Origin: Streptococcus sanguinis
Lineage (GTDB): Bacteria > Bacillota > Bacilli > Lactobacillales > Streptococcaceae
Direction of reading: 5' to 3'
DNA length: 64,000 bases
Assembly (NCBI RefSeq): GCF_013343115.1
Contig: NZ_CP054570.1
Location: 1,674,001 to 1,738,000, forward strand
Shown here: positions 53,112 to 62,464 of the stretch, one piece after another
How the letters are laid out: each line of letters begins with the position of its first letter
Numbering within the stretch: the stretch's first letter is position 1
The notes under the pieces: model-generated
Told to the model about the DNA's origin: nothing
Seen by the model: the letters and a program-made list of their open reading frames with translations, nothing else
Databases searched by the model: none
Program-made: the position numbers and the translations under genes

Positions 53112-54887
53112 TTATTTAATTGCGCGTGATTGCAATCCTTCTTCTTCCAAGAAGAGGCGGAATGGTACGAGTTCTTCTGCTTCGTATTTTTCCTTGAAGG
53201 CTTTGATAGCTTCTTCTGAGTGAAGTTTTGGATCGAGTTCAAGTACTTCTACTGGAAGCGGACGGTGTTGAGTGATGCGGGCATCGATGACAACTGTCTT
53301 GCCTTCCTTGTTGAGTTTTACAGCTTCTGCAACGACTGCATCGATGTCTTCGATACGGTCAACTGTAAATCCAACAGCACCTTGTGCTTCGGCAATTTTC
53401 GCATAATCAGCGTTTGTGAAGTCTACACCAAACAAGTGTTTGTTAGTATCTTCGTATTTGTTCTTGATGAAGCCATACTCAGCATTTGAGAAAACCAAGT
53501 TGATAACTGGAAGGTCATATTGAACATTTGTAATGACGTCTGGGTAGCACATGTTGAATGCACCGTCACCCATGATGTTCCATACTTGACGGTCTGGATT
53601 GTCTTTCTTAGCAGCAATACCACCAGGAAGGGCGATACCCATTGTCGCAAAGAGTGGAGATGTACGCCACATGTTCTTAGGTGTCATGTGAAGGTGACGA
53701 GTTGATGTTTGAGTAGAGTTACCAACGTCGATTGAGTAGATAGCGTCTTGGTCAGCATGTTTGTTGATAGCATTGTAAACTTGGTACAATTGCAATTCAC
53801 CCTCAGTTTTACCTTCGAGTTTGTTCATGTAATCGCGCCAGTTTTGGTTGTTCTTAACGTTTGCACGCCACCATGGAGTAGACTCAACTGCGTCTACCTT
53901 ATCAAGAATCGCTTTCGCCGCTTGACCTGCATCACCAAGGATAGAAGCGTCAAGAGCATGGCGTTTACCAAGTTTGTAAGGGTCGATATCTACTTGGATG
54001 AATTTTTCAGTGTTCTTGAAGGCTTCGTATACTTCAGCAAATGGGAAGTTTGAACCAAGGAAAAGAACGGTGTCTGCTTCAAAGACCACTTCGTTGGCTG
54101 GTTTCCAACCAACACGGTAAGCAGAACCTGTCAAACCTTCGTAGTTCCACTCAAAAGCTTCAAAGTTTTTACCAGTTGTGATGATTGGCGCTTTGATTTT
54201 ACGTGACAATTCAGTAATCACTTCACCAGCTTTGACACCACCAAATCCAGCGTAGATAACTGGGCGCTCAGCCTTGTTCAAGATTTCAACAGCTTTGTCG
54301 ATTTCAGTTTCGTTCAAGGCAGGAGCGATGAATGAGCGCTCGTAAGAACCTGAACCGTAGTATGAGTTTTCGTCGATTTCTTGGAAACCAAAGTTTACTG
54401 GGATTTCAACAACAGCTGGCCCTTTTTTAGAAACAGCAGCACGGCAAGCTTCGTCGATTACTTTTGGCAATTGCTCAGCGTAAGCTACACGTTTGTTGTA
54501 TACAGCGATACCGTTGTACATTGGGTTTTGGTTGAGCTCTTGGAAGGCATCCATGTTGAGTTCGTTGACTGGACGTGATCCAAGGATAGCAAGGAATGGA
54601 GTATTATCCATAGCTGCATCGTAAACACCGTTAATCAAGTGAGTCGCACCTGGACCACCTGAACCAACTGCAACCCCGATTGAGCCGCCGAATTTAGCTT
54701 GCATGACCGCTGCAAGAGCACCTGTTTCTTCGTGGCGAACTTGCAAGAAGCGGATATCTTTGTCTTCAGCCAAAGCATCCATCAATGAGCTGAGTGTTCC
54801 TGATGGGATACCGTAGATAGTGTCTACGCCCCATGTTTTCAATACGTTGAGCATTGCTGCAGATGCAGTAATTTTTCCTTGAGTCAT
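53112..54887 (-). CDS. spxB: Pyruvate oxidase
   Basis: 591 residues. Oxidises pyruvate with O2 and phosphate to acetyl phosphate, CO2 and H2O2, giving ATP and an antagonistic oxidant. ThDP-dependent three-domain enzyme: pyrimidine domain (~1-180, [15 protein letters not shown]), FAD domain (~190-340) and pyrophosphate domain (~365-550) with the GDG motif [13 protein letters not shown]. Codon use is strongly biased, as in highly expressed genes. A cre-like site lies ~60 bp upstream, so catabolite control by CcpA is likely. Confidence 0.96.
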   Translation of the reverse strand: MTQGKITASAAMLNVLKTWGVDTIYGIPSGTLSSLMDALAEDKDIRFLQVRHEETGALAAVMQAKFGGSIGVAVGSGGPGATHLINGVYDAAMDNTPFLAILGSRPVNELNMDAFQELNQNPMYNGIAVYNKRVAYAEQLPKVIDEACRAAVSKKGPAVVEIPVNFGFQEIDENSYYGSGSYERSFIAPALNETEIDKAVEILNKAERPVIYAGFGGVKAGEVITELSRKIKAPIITTGKNFEAFEWNYEGLTGSAYRVGWKPANEVVFEADTVLFLGSNFPFAEVYEAFKNTEKFIQVDIDPYKLGKRHALDASILGDAGQAAKAILDKVDAVESTPWWRANVKNNQNWRDYMNKLEGKTEGELQLYQVYNAINKHADQDAIYSIDVGNSTQTSTRHLHMTPKNMWRTSPLFATMGIALPGGIAAKKDNPDRQVWNIMGDGAFNMCYPDVITNVQYDLPVINLVFSNAEYGFIKNKYEDTNKHLFGVDFTNADYAKIAEAQGAVGFTVDRIEDIDAVVAEAVKLNKEGKTVVIDARITQHRPLPVEVLELDPKLHSEEAIKAFKEKYEAEELVPFRLFLEEEGLQSRAIK

Positions 54888-55151
54888 AATAACTCTCCTT
54901 CAATAAAATAAATTTTCAGTTGTTGAAAATATTTCCATTTGTGAATGAAAACGCTTCAAGAAACTTTACTCTATCAATTTATCATGTTTTTTCGCTCTTG
55001 TATAAGAATATGCTCAAAGATGATATAGAACTATTACATAACACCAAGCCCTGATTTTTTTCACAAAGTCCAATGTGTTTTATAATAATTTTCATAATCC
55101 CTTTGAAATCAAGTATTGTTCACAGAAAAAATTTGTAAGTTAAGGAAAATA
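54888..55151 (-). promoter_or_regulatory. spxB upstream region with cre-like site
   Basis: Contains the cre-like TGAAAACGCTTCA (54946-54958; about one base shorter than the B. subtilis consensus) and the inverted repeat ATTTTCA / TGAAAAT (54912-54930). The rest is AT-rich; I see no unambiguous -10/-35 pair and no ORF. Confidence 0.55.
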
Positions 55152-55180
55152 AAAAAGGCTCTGTTCCGGTAAAACAGAGC
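55152..55180 (-). terminator. Terminator of the SGNH-HAD-MutS-like operon
   Basis: On minus, GCTCTGTT / AACAGAGC stem then six T, ~20 bases after the SGNH stop. Confidence 0.85.
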
Positions 55181-55198
55181 TGTGTTCTTTCGAAGAAA

Positions 55199-55831
55199 CT
55201 ACAAATATTCCTGCAAAGCCTTGGACAGGACTGCATAGCCAGGAATGGTCAGATGGAGACCATCTGTTGTGTAGTCTGGGCGCAGCTGGCCTCCCTCGTC
55301 CAGAAAGGTATCGTAGAGATCAATAAACTGGACATTCATGTAGGCGCTAGCCAGCTGGCGATAGGCCTGATTGAGAGCCTGAATCTTTTCATTGCTGCGG
55401 ACATAGACCGTGCTCTTGTAGGCGGGAGCTTCATTGACCGGCAGGACCGACAGCAATTGGATCTGAGCCAGAGGATAGTCACGAGAAATCTCCTGAATAA
55501 CGGCTTCCAAATTAGCCAGCGTTTCTGTCTGAGGCATCTCCTTGCCAATATCGTTGGTACCTATCAGGATAAAGACCTTATCCAAAGCCTGCCCAAAGAG
55601 ATGGGCATCTAGGTTTTCTAAAAGCAAATCAGTCTTATAGCCCCGAATGCCACGGTTAATCAGTCTTTTATCCGTCTGTAAGAGCTCCTGAAGCGGATAG
55701 TATTCTACGATGGAGTCTCCAATAAAGATGATGTCTGGCTCCTTGACAGAGAGTTGATTGAGCTCTCTGTAGTTTTGCTGCAATTTTGCCTGCTCCTTGA
55801 GAAGCCATTCTTCTAGTAATTGTACTGCCAT
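55199..55831 (-). CDS. SGNH/GDSL-family hydrolase
   Basis: 210 residues. Block I FIGDSIVEYYP holds the nucleophile Ser (~residue 39), block II is RGIRGYKTD, block III ILIGTNDIG, and block V DGLHLTIPGY holds the catalytic Asp and His (~190-193). Acts as an esterase or acetylhydrolase; streptococcal relatives are described as platelet-activating-factor acetylhydrolase-like, but the substrate here is unknown. No signal peptide. Its ATG overlaps the stop of the upstream HAD gene (TAATG). Confidence 0.87.
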   Translation of the reverse strand: MAVQLLEEWLLKEQAKLQQNYRELNQLSVKEPDIIFIGDSIVEYYPLQELLQTDKRLINRGIRGYKTDLLLENLDAHLFGQALDKVFILIGTNDIGKEMPQTETLANLEAVIQEISRDYPLAQIQLLSVLPVNEAPAYKSTVYVRSNEKIQALNQAYRQLASAYMNVQFIDLYDTFLDEGGQLRPDYTTDGLHLTIPGYAVLSKALQEYL

Positions 55832-56673
55832 TATTCCCTTTCCTCTTCTAAGTATTGCTCAAGTATCTGTAAAACACCGGCTTCTGTATTTGCTGGCGCT
55901 AGGTAGTCCGCTATCTTTTTGACCCGCTCATCGCCATTCTCCATAGCGTAAGAAATACCTGCTAATTCAAGCATTTCTATGTCATTTTCACTATCCCCAA
56001 AAGCCATTATTTCTGAGCTTTGAATCTGCCACTTAGCCATCAGCTGCTGCAAGCCCCAAGCCTTGTGCATCCCATCTTGGAGGATGTCAATCGCACCGTA
56101 ACCACTGGCAACAGCGCTCAATCGGCCAGCAAAATGCTGATTAATCAGACGAGCATGCTCTGCTGCTGCAGCCTCTTCTACCATCATACTCATTTTTAAG
56201 ACCTTGTCAAAGGGATAATCCTGAAGGCTTGGCACAAAGTTCATCCGCTTGTGGAAAAACTGGGCTATTTCCTTGGTCATGACTTTTTCAATCAAGGGAA
56301 ACTCTGTACCCTCCTGGACAAAGCCACCTCTTTCAGAAGTCACAACCAGCTGAAGCTCCTTTTCACGCCCAGCAAAGTAAGCCAGCGCATCCCTAATCAA
56401 TCCAGGTTCCCAGAAGCTGCTCATGCTTAGCTGGTTCTTTTCAAAAATCCGGGCTCCGTTGGCGACTACCAAGGTCATTCGTTCTACCAAATCTCCTAAT
56501 AGCAGACGCATCCGTGGAATTTCATTGCCAGTAGCCACCACAAAGCGAATGTCTCTCTTATCCAGCTCATCTAAAATAGTAGCCAGACGTGGCAAATCCA
56601 GCTGTCCCTGTCCGTCCAGCAAGGTTCCATCCATGTCTGTCGCTATCATCTTTACAGTCATCTTTTTATCCAT
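55831..56673 (-). CDS. Cof-type HAD phosphatase
   Basis: About 280 residues, start ATG at 56673 (MDKKMTVKMIATDMDGT) overlapping the upstream gene's stop by 8 bases; the ribosome site is weak and translation is probably coupled. HAD motif I is DMDGT, motif II VATGNE, and motif IV MAFGDSENDIEML (~residue 212) followed by YAMENGDE. Dephosphorylates small phosphorylated metabolites. Middle gene of a MutS-like/HAD/SGNH operon with no evident shared pathway. Confidence 0.88.
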   Translation of the reverse strand: MDKKMTVKMIATDMDGTLLDGQGQLDLPRLATILDELDKRDIRFVVATGNEIPRMRLLLGDLVERMTLVVANGARIFEKNQLSMSSFWEPGLIRDALAYFAGREKELQLVVTSERGGFVQEGTEFPLIEKVMTKEIAQFFHKRMNFVPSLQDYPFDKVLKMSMMVEEAAAAEHARLINQHFAGRLSAVASGYGAIDILQDGMHKAWGLQQLMAKWQIQSSEIMAFGDSENDIEMLELAGISYAMENGDERVKKIADYLAPANTEAGVLQILEQYLEEERE

Positions 56674-58360
56674 TTCTATCTTTGTCATCCAATTTGGACT
56701 GTCCCTTTCCCAGCAAGCTCCAGTTGCCGCTGGCTTCGTAGGCGGTGATTATCTCCCTGGCTGTATCCGTGATCTCTTCTGGATAGTTCAGGCTCTCTAG
56801 TGTATTAACCGCATTCTTGGTCAAAGCGCTGCCTTGCTTAATCTTATAGTCAAAGACAATCTCTCCTGCTATATATTGACTGTCAAAGTGATATTGAGCA
56901 TTGAGCTGACCAGAGGCTGCTACCAACTCCACATCATGGCTCGAAATCATGTAAAGACAGGGCTTCTGGGCTAGCCAATCAATGATTGCTAGTCCTGCAC
57001 CAATCCGCTCAACAGTATTGGTTCCCTTAAAAAGCTCATCGATGAAAAAGTAGTGCAAGCCCTCTTCTTCCAAGGAATCTATCATGCGCTCAATAGCCCT
57101 GCTCTCGGCGATAAAGTAACTATCCCCAGAGCCGATGTCATCGGTCACATCCATTGAGCTCAAGACATGACCATGCTGCAAGGTCAAGTTCTCTGCACAA
57201 GCAAAGCCTAGCCCCTGAGCCAAGATAGCATTGATAGCTGCTATTCTCAGGTAAGTCGATTTTCCAGAAGCATTATCGCCACTAATCATCATATTCTTAG
57301 AAAAGTCCAAATCATTGCTAACAGGTCGCTCTAAGAGTGGATGATAGAGACCCTTGCCCTTCATCCCAGCTGAGCTTGTAAAGCTAGGTTTCGCATAAAT
57401 CGGCAGGCTTTCCTTGTAGTTAAGTACAGCAATCGCTGCCTCTAAGCGACCTAGAATCTCCAGCACTTGCCTAGCCTGTTGATTGGCCTTGACCAGACGA
57501 TTGGAGATATAGGCCTGAGCCAACTGAGGTATCAGCAAGACGGAGTTGATATAGAGATAGAAAATCTCCAGCTCAGAGGCACCCGACTGGGGCCGAAAGA
57601 CTTCTCCAAAAAGCCGTGTTCGGCTAAAAGAAGCCACCGCTTCTTTTAGAGAAGCTTGCTGGGGCAAGGGCAGGCGGGCGATCTTTTCACCAATATAGAA
57701 GATCCGTACCAGATAGCCCATGCTGTCTAACTTCATCTCTAGAGACCAGCGCGTGGCCATGGAATAAACGATATTAAAGGCCATGCTGATGATGGGAACT
57801 ATATATCCCAGACTAGGATTGATAAAATAGAGTAAAGGGGAAAGTAGCGGAATCGCAGCCAAAAACAGGTAAAAACTTCCCTTGTGATTCGCCTGAGCTG
57901 GTTTATAGATCAGTTTCTTAGCTTGATTGTGATTTTTCTTGCCAAGCTCAGAAAAAAGCAGCTGCAGCTGAATGCGCACCTCTGGATGCTGGGTCAAATT
58001 GGCCTGCAAATCATCAAATTCCTGATCTGCCTCGAAATGCAACAGGCGAAGTTTGCTGTAAAGGTACTCTGAACCTAGACTGGATTGGGCTGCTGTATCA
58101 ATATCCTGAAAAACATCAAAAAAGTCCAAATCTCCCCAAGTCTGGTCGTCCACCAGACTATCATAGGTTCCAGCTTCTTCGTCTAGCAAAAAAGACTCAT
58201 ACAGACTGGACTCACTGTCTGGCCGGCAATCCACCCGCTCACGACTTCCCCAAGCAGTAGCTAAACGCTTCTTAAAGCGAAGCTTTCTCCGAATAGCAGA
58301 GACTATGACAAGCACTAGCACCGCCAAAAAGCCCAGTAATACCAAGATAAATTGTGACAT
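56666..58360 (-). CDS. Membrane-anchored MutS-like ATPase
   Basis: About 564 residues from the ATG at 58360 (MSQFILVLLGFLAVLVLVIV), preceded by GAGG. An N-terminal membrane helix, a helical middle with a hydrophobic pair (~165-205), and a C-terminal MutS ATPase domain: Walker A SGDNASGKSTYLR (~355), Walker B HYFFIDELFKGTN (~435) and the signature-like TNTVERIGAG. The mismatch-binding domain and the Smr domain of MutS2 are both absent, so normal mismatch repair is unlikely. True role unknown. Confidence 0.85.
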   Translation of the reverse strand: MSQFILVLLGFLAVLVLVIVSAIRRKLRFKKRLATAWGSRERVDCRPDSESSLYESFLLDEEAGTYDSLVDDQTWGDLDFFDVFQDIDTAAQSSLGSEYLYSKLRLLHFEADQEFDDLQANLTQHPEVRIQLQLLFSELGKKNHNQAKKLIYKPAQANHKGSFYLFLAAIPLLSPLLYFINPSLGYIVPIISMAFNIVYSMATRWSLEMKLDSMGYLVRIFYIGEKIARLPLPQQASLKEAVASFSRTRLFGEVFRPQSGASELEIFYLYINSVLLIPQLAQAYISNRLVKANQQARQVLEILGRLEAAIAVLNYKESLPIYAKPSFTSSAGMKGKGLYHPLLERPVSNDLDFSKNMMISGDNASGKSTYLRIAAINAILAQGLGFACAENLTLQHGHVLSSMDVTDDIGSGDSYFIAESRAIERMIDSLEEEGLHYFFIDELFKGTNTVERIGAGLAIIDWLAQKPCLYMISSHDVELVAASGQLNAQYHFDSQYIAGEIVFDYKIKQGSALTKNAVNTLESLNYPEEITDTAREIITAYEASGNWSLLGKGQSKLDDKDRNG

Positions 58361-58539
58361 AAATATCCTCACCCCTTCCAGAAAACCTCTGACTTTTAGA
58401 CATATTATACTACTTAAAAAAGTAAAAAGAAAGGTAAGAAGAGGCGGATAGGACAGTCGATTTTACAAAGAGCACTTTTCAATCTTCCAGTTTTATATTA
58501 TAATCATAGCTATATTTCTGTTGTAAATTGGAGGTCCTC

Positions 58540-59181
58540 ATGAGCAAAAAAGAAGTCGCATTCCCACGCTACCAGCAGATTGCCGTCGCCATTGCCGAGC
58601 GAATCGTTGACGGCAAATATCCCATCGGAAGCAAGATCTATGCCCGCTCTACCCTAGCCAGCAACTTCAATGTCTCACCTGAGACAGCCCGCAAGGCTAT
58701 TAATGTGCTGGTAGACCTGGAAATCATGGAAGTCCGCCACGGCAGTGGAGCCTTCATTTCTTCCAAGGAAAAAGCCCAGCAGTTCCTTGAGACCTATAAA
58801 GATGTCAACTCTCTGCAGGACCTCAAAAGCAAGCTCCACCAGAGCATCCAACGCCAAGAGGAAGAATTTGCCAACTTTTCCCAGCTGCTCAATCAGCTTC
58901 TCAGCCGAACTAAAGATGTCCAGCAGCGCTTCCCTTTCAATCCCTACGAGCTCCAGCTCTCAGCAGACGCCATCAACCTAGGAAAATCTATCAATGAGCT
59001 CAATATCTGGCACTCGACTGGCGCTACCATTGTCGCAGTCCAGCAGGGAGACCAACTCCTAATCTCGCCTGGTCCTTATACCAAGCTGGAAGCCGGCAAT
59101 ACCATCTACTTTGTTGGCAACGAATTATCAGTCGGTTTGATGCATAATTTATTTTTTAATGAAATTGAAACAAACAAGTGA
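58540..59181 (+). CDS. busR: BusR, c-di-AMP-responsive repressor of osmolyte uptake
   Basis: 213 residues from the ATG at 58540 (MSKKEVAFPRYQQIAVAIAE), preceded by GGAGG. N-terminal GntR winged helix (~8-75), coiled-coil linker (~80-125), C-terminal TrkA_C/RCK_C domain (~135-213) that binds c-di-AMP in characterised BusR proteins. Located immediately before busAA-busAB, its known target. When c-di-AMP is high it shuts off glycine betaine import. Two matching bipartite sites over the bus promoter fit this. Confidence 0.92.
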   Translation: MSKKEVAFPRYQQIAVAIAERIVDGKYPIGSKIYARSTLASNFNVSPETARKAINVLVDLEIMEVRHGSGAFISSKEKAQQFLETYKDVNSLQDLKSKLHQSIQRQEEEFANFSQLLNQLLSRTKDVQQRFPFNPYELQLSADAINLGKSINELNIWHSTGATIVAVQQGDQLLISPGPYTKLEAGNTIYFVGNELSVGLMHNLFFNEIETNK

Positions 59182-59199
59182 AACAGCGCTTGTTTTTTC
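59172..59199 (+). terminator. busR terminator
   Basis: AAACAAGTG / CGCTTGTTT stem then six T, overlapping the busR stop codon; separates busR from the bus operon. Confidence 0.75.
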
Positions 59200-59330
59200 T
59201 TTGTCAAAAAGCAGAATAGACAGGCGAATCCGCTGTCTGACAAGCCTTTTGCGACTTTCAGAAATATTCTAGAAAATCATCCTCCTTTTTTATAATAGTC
59301 GAAAAATGCCGGTCTGACGGTCTTTTGGGT

Positions 59331-59408
59331 TTGACAAAGTGACCACACGATGTTATACTGTGATGGTCTTTTAAGTGACAACTTATCAAAATAAACATGT
59401 AGTCACTT
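59331..59408 (+). promoter_or_regulatory. bus promoter with two tandem BusR operators
   Basis: -35 TTGACA (59331-59336), 17-bp spacer, -10 TATACT (59354-59359). Operator 1: AAGTGAC (59337), N22, GTCTTTT (ends 59372). Operator 2: AAGTGAC (59373), N22, GTCACTT (ends 59408). The two 36-bp units abut exactly and cover the spacer, -10 box and early transcript. Confidence 0.8.
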
Positions 59409-59427
59409 TTGTAAAAGGAGAAATACG

Positions 59428-60618
59428 TTGAATAAACTAGAAGTAAAACATTTGACTAAAATTTTCGGTAAAAGGCAAAAGCAGGCACTGGAAATGGTGC
59501 AGCAAGCCAAAAGCAAAACGGAAATTTTAGAAAAAACCGGTGCTACTGTCGGAGTTTACGATGTAAACTTTGAAGTTCAGATCGGAGAAATTTTTGTCAT
59601 CATGGGACTGTCCGGTAGTGGGAAATCTACCCTTATCCGCCTGCTCAACCGATTGATTGACCCGACATCAGGCGACATTTACATCGACGGCCAAGATGTG
59701 GCCAAGATGAACGAAGAAGAGCTGCGTGACGTTCGCCGCCACAAGCTCAATATGGTCTTTCAGAACTTCGGCCTCTTTCCACATCGGACCATTCTGGAAA
59801 ATACTGAGTTCGGTCTGGAAGTTCGAGGTGTTGATAAGGAAGAGCGCACGCGCCTAGCTGAACAAGCTCTAGACAATGCCGGTCTCCTGTCCTTCAAGGA
59901 CCAATACCCCGATCAGCTCTCCGGTGGGATGCAGCAGCGGGTTGGCTTAGCTCGAGCTTTGGCCAACAATCCTGATATTCTGCTCATGGACGAAGCCTTC
60001 TCAGCTTTAGACCCCCTCATCCGCCGCGAAATGCAGGATGAGCTGCTGGATCTGCAGGCAGAGCATGAGCGTACCATTATCTTTATCACCCACGATCTCA
60101 ATGAGGCCCTGCGTATCGGTGACCGTATTGCTATTATGGCTGACGGTCAGATTATGCAGATTGGCACCGGTGAGGAAATCCTGACCAATCCAGCCAACGA
60201 CTTCGTTCGAGAGTTCGTTGAAGATGTGGACCGCTCCAAGGTCTTGACTGCTCAGAATATCATGACAACGCCACTGACTACCAACATTGACATCGACGGA
60301 CCAACTGTGGCTCTTAATCGGATGAAAAAAGAAGAGGTCAGTATGCTGCTGGCTGTGGATAGGAAGCGGCATCTCAAGGGCAGTCTGACTGCCGAAGGCG
60401 CCCGAGATGCCCGTAAGCAACATCAAGCTCTGGCTGAAGTGATTGATAAGAACGTCCGCAAGGTCACTCAGGAAACCCTGATTACTGATATTTTCCCGCT
60501 GATTTACGATTCACCAGCACCTCTGGCCGTTGTAGATGATAAGGACAAGTTAGTCGGCGTTATTATCAAAGGTCGAGTCATCGAAGCCTTGGCCAATACT
60601 ACTGAATCTGAAGAATAA
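59428..60618 (+). CDS. busAA: Glycine betaine ABC transporter ATPase
   Basis: 396 residues, TTG start at 59428 preceded by AAAGGAG. OpuA/ProV-type ATPase: Walker [10 protein letters not shown] (~residue 64), signature [12 protein letters not shown] (~167), Walker [14 protein letters not shown] (~185). C-terminal tandem CBS domains (~280-390), which in OpuA sense ionic strength and can bind c-di-AMP. Works with BusAB, encoded 14 bases downstream. Expression is governed by BusR. Confidence 0.95.
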   Translation: MNKLEVKHLTKIFGKRQKQALEMVQQAKSKTEILEKTGATVGVYDVNFEVQIGEIFVIMGLSGSGKSTLIRLLNRLIDPTSGDIYIDGQDVAKMNEEELRDVRRHKLNMVFQNFGLFPHRTILENTEFGLEVRGVDKEERTRLAEQALDNAGLLSFKDQYPDQLSGGMQQRVGLARALANNPDILLMDEAFSALDPLIRREMQDELLDLQAEHERTIIFITHDLNEALRIGDRIAIMADGQIMQIGTGEEILTNPANDFVREFVEDVDRSKVLTAQNIMTTPLTTNIDIDGPTVALNRMKKEEVSMLLAVDRKRHLKGSLTAEGARDARKQHQALAEVIDKNVRKVTQETLITDIFPLIYDSPAPLAVVDDKDKLVGVIIKGRVIEALANTTESEE

Positions 60619-60632
60619 GGGAGGTTCGCATT

Positions 60633-62357
60633 TTGGATATTTTACAACAGCCAATCCCCGTTTCTCAATGGGTTGAGGCCTTTACTAACTGGGTAACTGA
60701 TACCTTCTCCGGGCTTTTCTCGGTCCTTCAGGCTATCGGAAATGCCATCATGAATGGAATGACAGACACCCTGCTCTTCATTCCACCCCTGCTCTTTATC
60801 GCAGTCATCACTATTTTTACCTATTTGATTTCCAAGCGTAAGCTAGGACTGCCCCTGCTCACCCTCCTAGGCTTGCTCTTTGTTTACAACCAAGGCCTCT
60901 GGGAAAATCTCATGAACACTGTGACCTTGGTCATCGTCTCCAGTGCCATTTCCATTATCATCGGTATTCCACTGGGGATTTGGATGGCTAAGAGCAATCG
61001 TGTCGAAGCAGTTATCAAGCCCTTGCTGGACTTTATGCAGACCATGCCAGCCTTTGTCTACCTGATACCTGCCGTGGCTTTCTTCGGTATCGGTATGGTG
61101 CCTGGGGTCTTTGCCTCTGTCATCTTTGCCCTGCCACCGACTGTCCGCTTTACCAATCTAGCCATTCGTCAGATTCCGACCGAGCTGATTGAAGCGTCAG
61201 ACTCCTTCGGGGGTACTGGCAAGCAGAAGCTCTTCAAAGTTGAGCTGCCTCTGGCTAAAAATACTATCCTAGCTGGGGTCAATCAGACCATCATGTTAGC
61301 TCTGTCTATGGTCGTTACTGCCTCTATGATTGGGGCGCCAGGACTGGGCCGCGGCGTTCTCTCTGCCTTGCAGCATGCCGACATCGGTTCCGGATTTGTC
61401 AATGGGGTATCTCTGGTTATCCTGGCCATTATCATTGACCGCCTGACTCAGAAGCTCAACCAGCCTCTGGCTAAAAAATCACCGGTCACTACTAAGGAAA
61501 AACGTAACAAGATTATGCTCTGGTCTGCTCTAGCTGCTGTCATCCTGACAGCCTTTGTCGGAAATCAAGTGACCAAGCTCCAGCAAAGCAAAAAAGAAAA
61601 GGTCAACCTTGCCTATGTTGAATGGGACTCCGAAGTTGCCTCAACCAATGTCATAGCGGAAGCTCTCAAGGAAATGGGCTACGATGTCACCATCACACCG
61701 CTGGACAATGCCGTTATGTGGAAGTCCGTTGCTAATGGCGAAGCCGATGCCATGGTTTCTGCCTGGTTGCCGACTACCCATGCTGCTCTCTATAAAGAGT
61801 ACAAGGACAAGTTAGTGGACTTGGGACCAAACCTTGAGGGCGTTAAGACAGGGCTAGTCGTACCAAGCTATATGGATGCTGACTCTATCGAAGACCTATC
61901 AGACCAAGCCAAGAAAACCATCACAGGTATTGAGCCCGGCGCTGGTATCATGACCGCGACTGAGAAGACTATGCAAGAATACAGTAATCTCAGTGGCTGG
62001 AATCTTTCTTCTTCCTCAACAGGAGCCATGACTACTGCTCTGGATCAGGCTATTAAGAATAAAGAAGATATCATCGTAACCGGCTGGTCACCACACTGGA
62101 TGTTCTCCAAATACGACCTCAAATACCTCAAGGATCCTAAGGGAACCATGGGCGGCAAGGAAGCTATCCACACTATTACTCGAAAAAATCTAGATAAGGA
62201 CTTGCCAGAAGTCAACAAGGTCCTAGACAACTTCAACTGGACTCAAAAGGACATGGAAGAAGTCATGCTTAAGATTAACGAAGGCAGCTCACCAGAAGCT
62301 GCAGCCAAAGAGTGGATCAAAAACCACCAGAAAGAAGTCGAAAGCTGGAAGAAATAA
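60633..62357 (+). CDS. busAB: Glycine betaine ABC transporter permease fused to binding protein
   Basis: 574 residues, TTG start at 60633 after GGGAGG. Residues ~1-300 are the OpuA-type permease with the coupling-loop motif EASDSFGGTGKQKLFKVELP (~187); residues ~310-574 are an extracytoplasmic glycine-betaine-binding domain tethered to the membrane. The fusion is normal for lactic acid bacteria. Imports glycine betaine or proline betaine during osmotic stress. Ends in a strong terminator. Confidence 0.95.
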   Translation: MDILQQPIPVSQWVEAFTNWVTDTFSGLFSVLQAIGNAIMNGMTDTLLFIPPLLFIAVITIFTYLISKRKLGLPLLTLLGLLFVYNQGLWENLMNTVTLVIVSSAISIIIGIPLGIWMAKSNRVEAVIKPLLDFMQTMPAFVYLIPAVAFFGIGMVPGVFASVIFALPPTVRFTNLAIRQIPTELIEASDSFGGTGKQKLFKVELPLAKNTILAGVNQTIMLALSMVVTASMIGAPGLGRGVLSALQHADIGSGFVNGVSLVILAIIIDRLTQKLNQPLAKKSPVTTKEKRNKIMLWSALAAVILTAFVGNQVTKLQQSKKEKVNLAYVEWDSEVASTNVIAEALKEMGYDVTITPLDNAVMWKSVANGEADAMVSAWLPTTHAALYKEYKDKLVDLGPNLEGVKTGLVVPSYMDADSIEDLSDQAKKTITGIEPGAGIMTATEKTMQEYSNLSGWNLSSSSTGAMTTALDQAIKNKEDIIVTGWSPHWMFSKYDLKYLKDPKGTMGGKEAIHTITRKNLDKDLPEVNKVLDNFNWTQKDMEEVMLKINEGSSPEAAAKEWIKNHQKEVESWKK

Positions 62358-62365
62358 AAGTATAG

Positions 62366-62401
62366 AAAAAACCCTGAGATACTGTTATCTCAGGGTTTTT
62401 G
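62366..62401 (+). terminator. bus operon terminator
   Basis: AAAAACCCTGAGAT / ATCTCAGGGTTTTT, near-perfect 14-bp stem. Confidence 0.9.
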
Positions 62402-62464
62402 ATTGGCTTCTTCCTTGTCTTACAAGACTTAGGCATCTTTTAAAGATTGCTTCTATTTGGATCA

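Noticed and set aside
59258..59296. AGAAATATTCTAGAAAA before the bus promoter, similar to the first direct repeat of promoters A-D
   Set aside because: No second repeat 22 bp further and no -10 box at the fixed distance, so it does not fit the regulon pattern.
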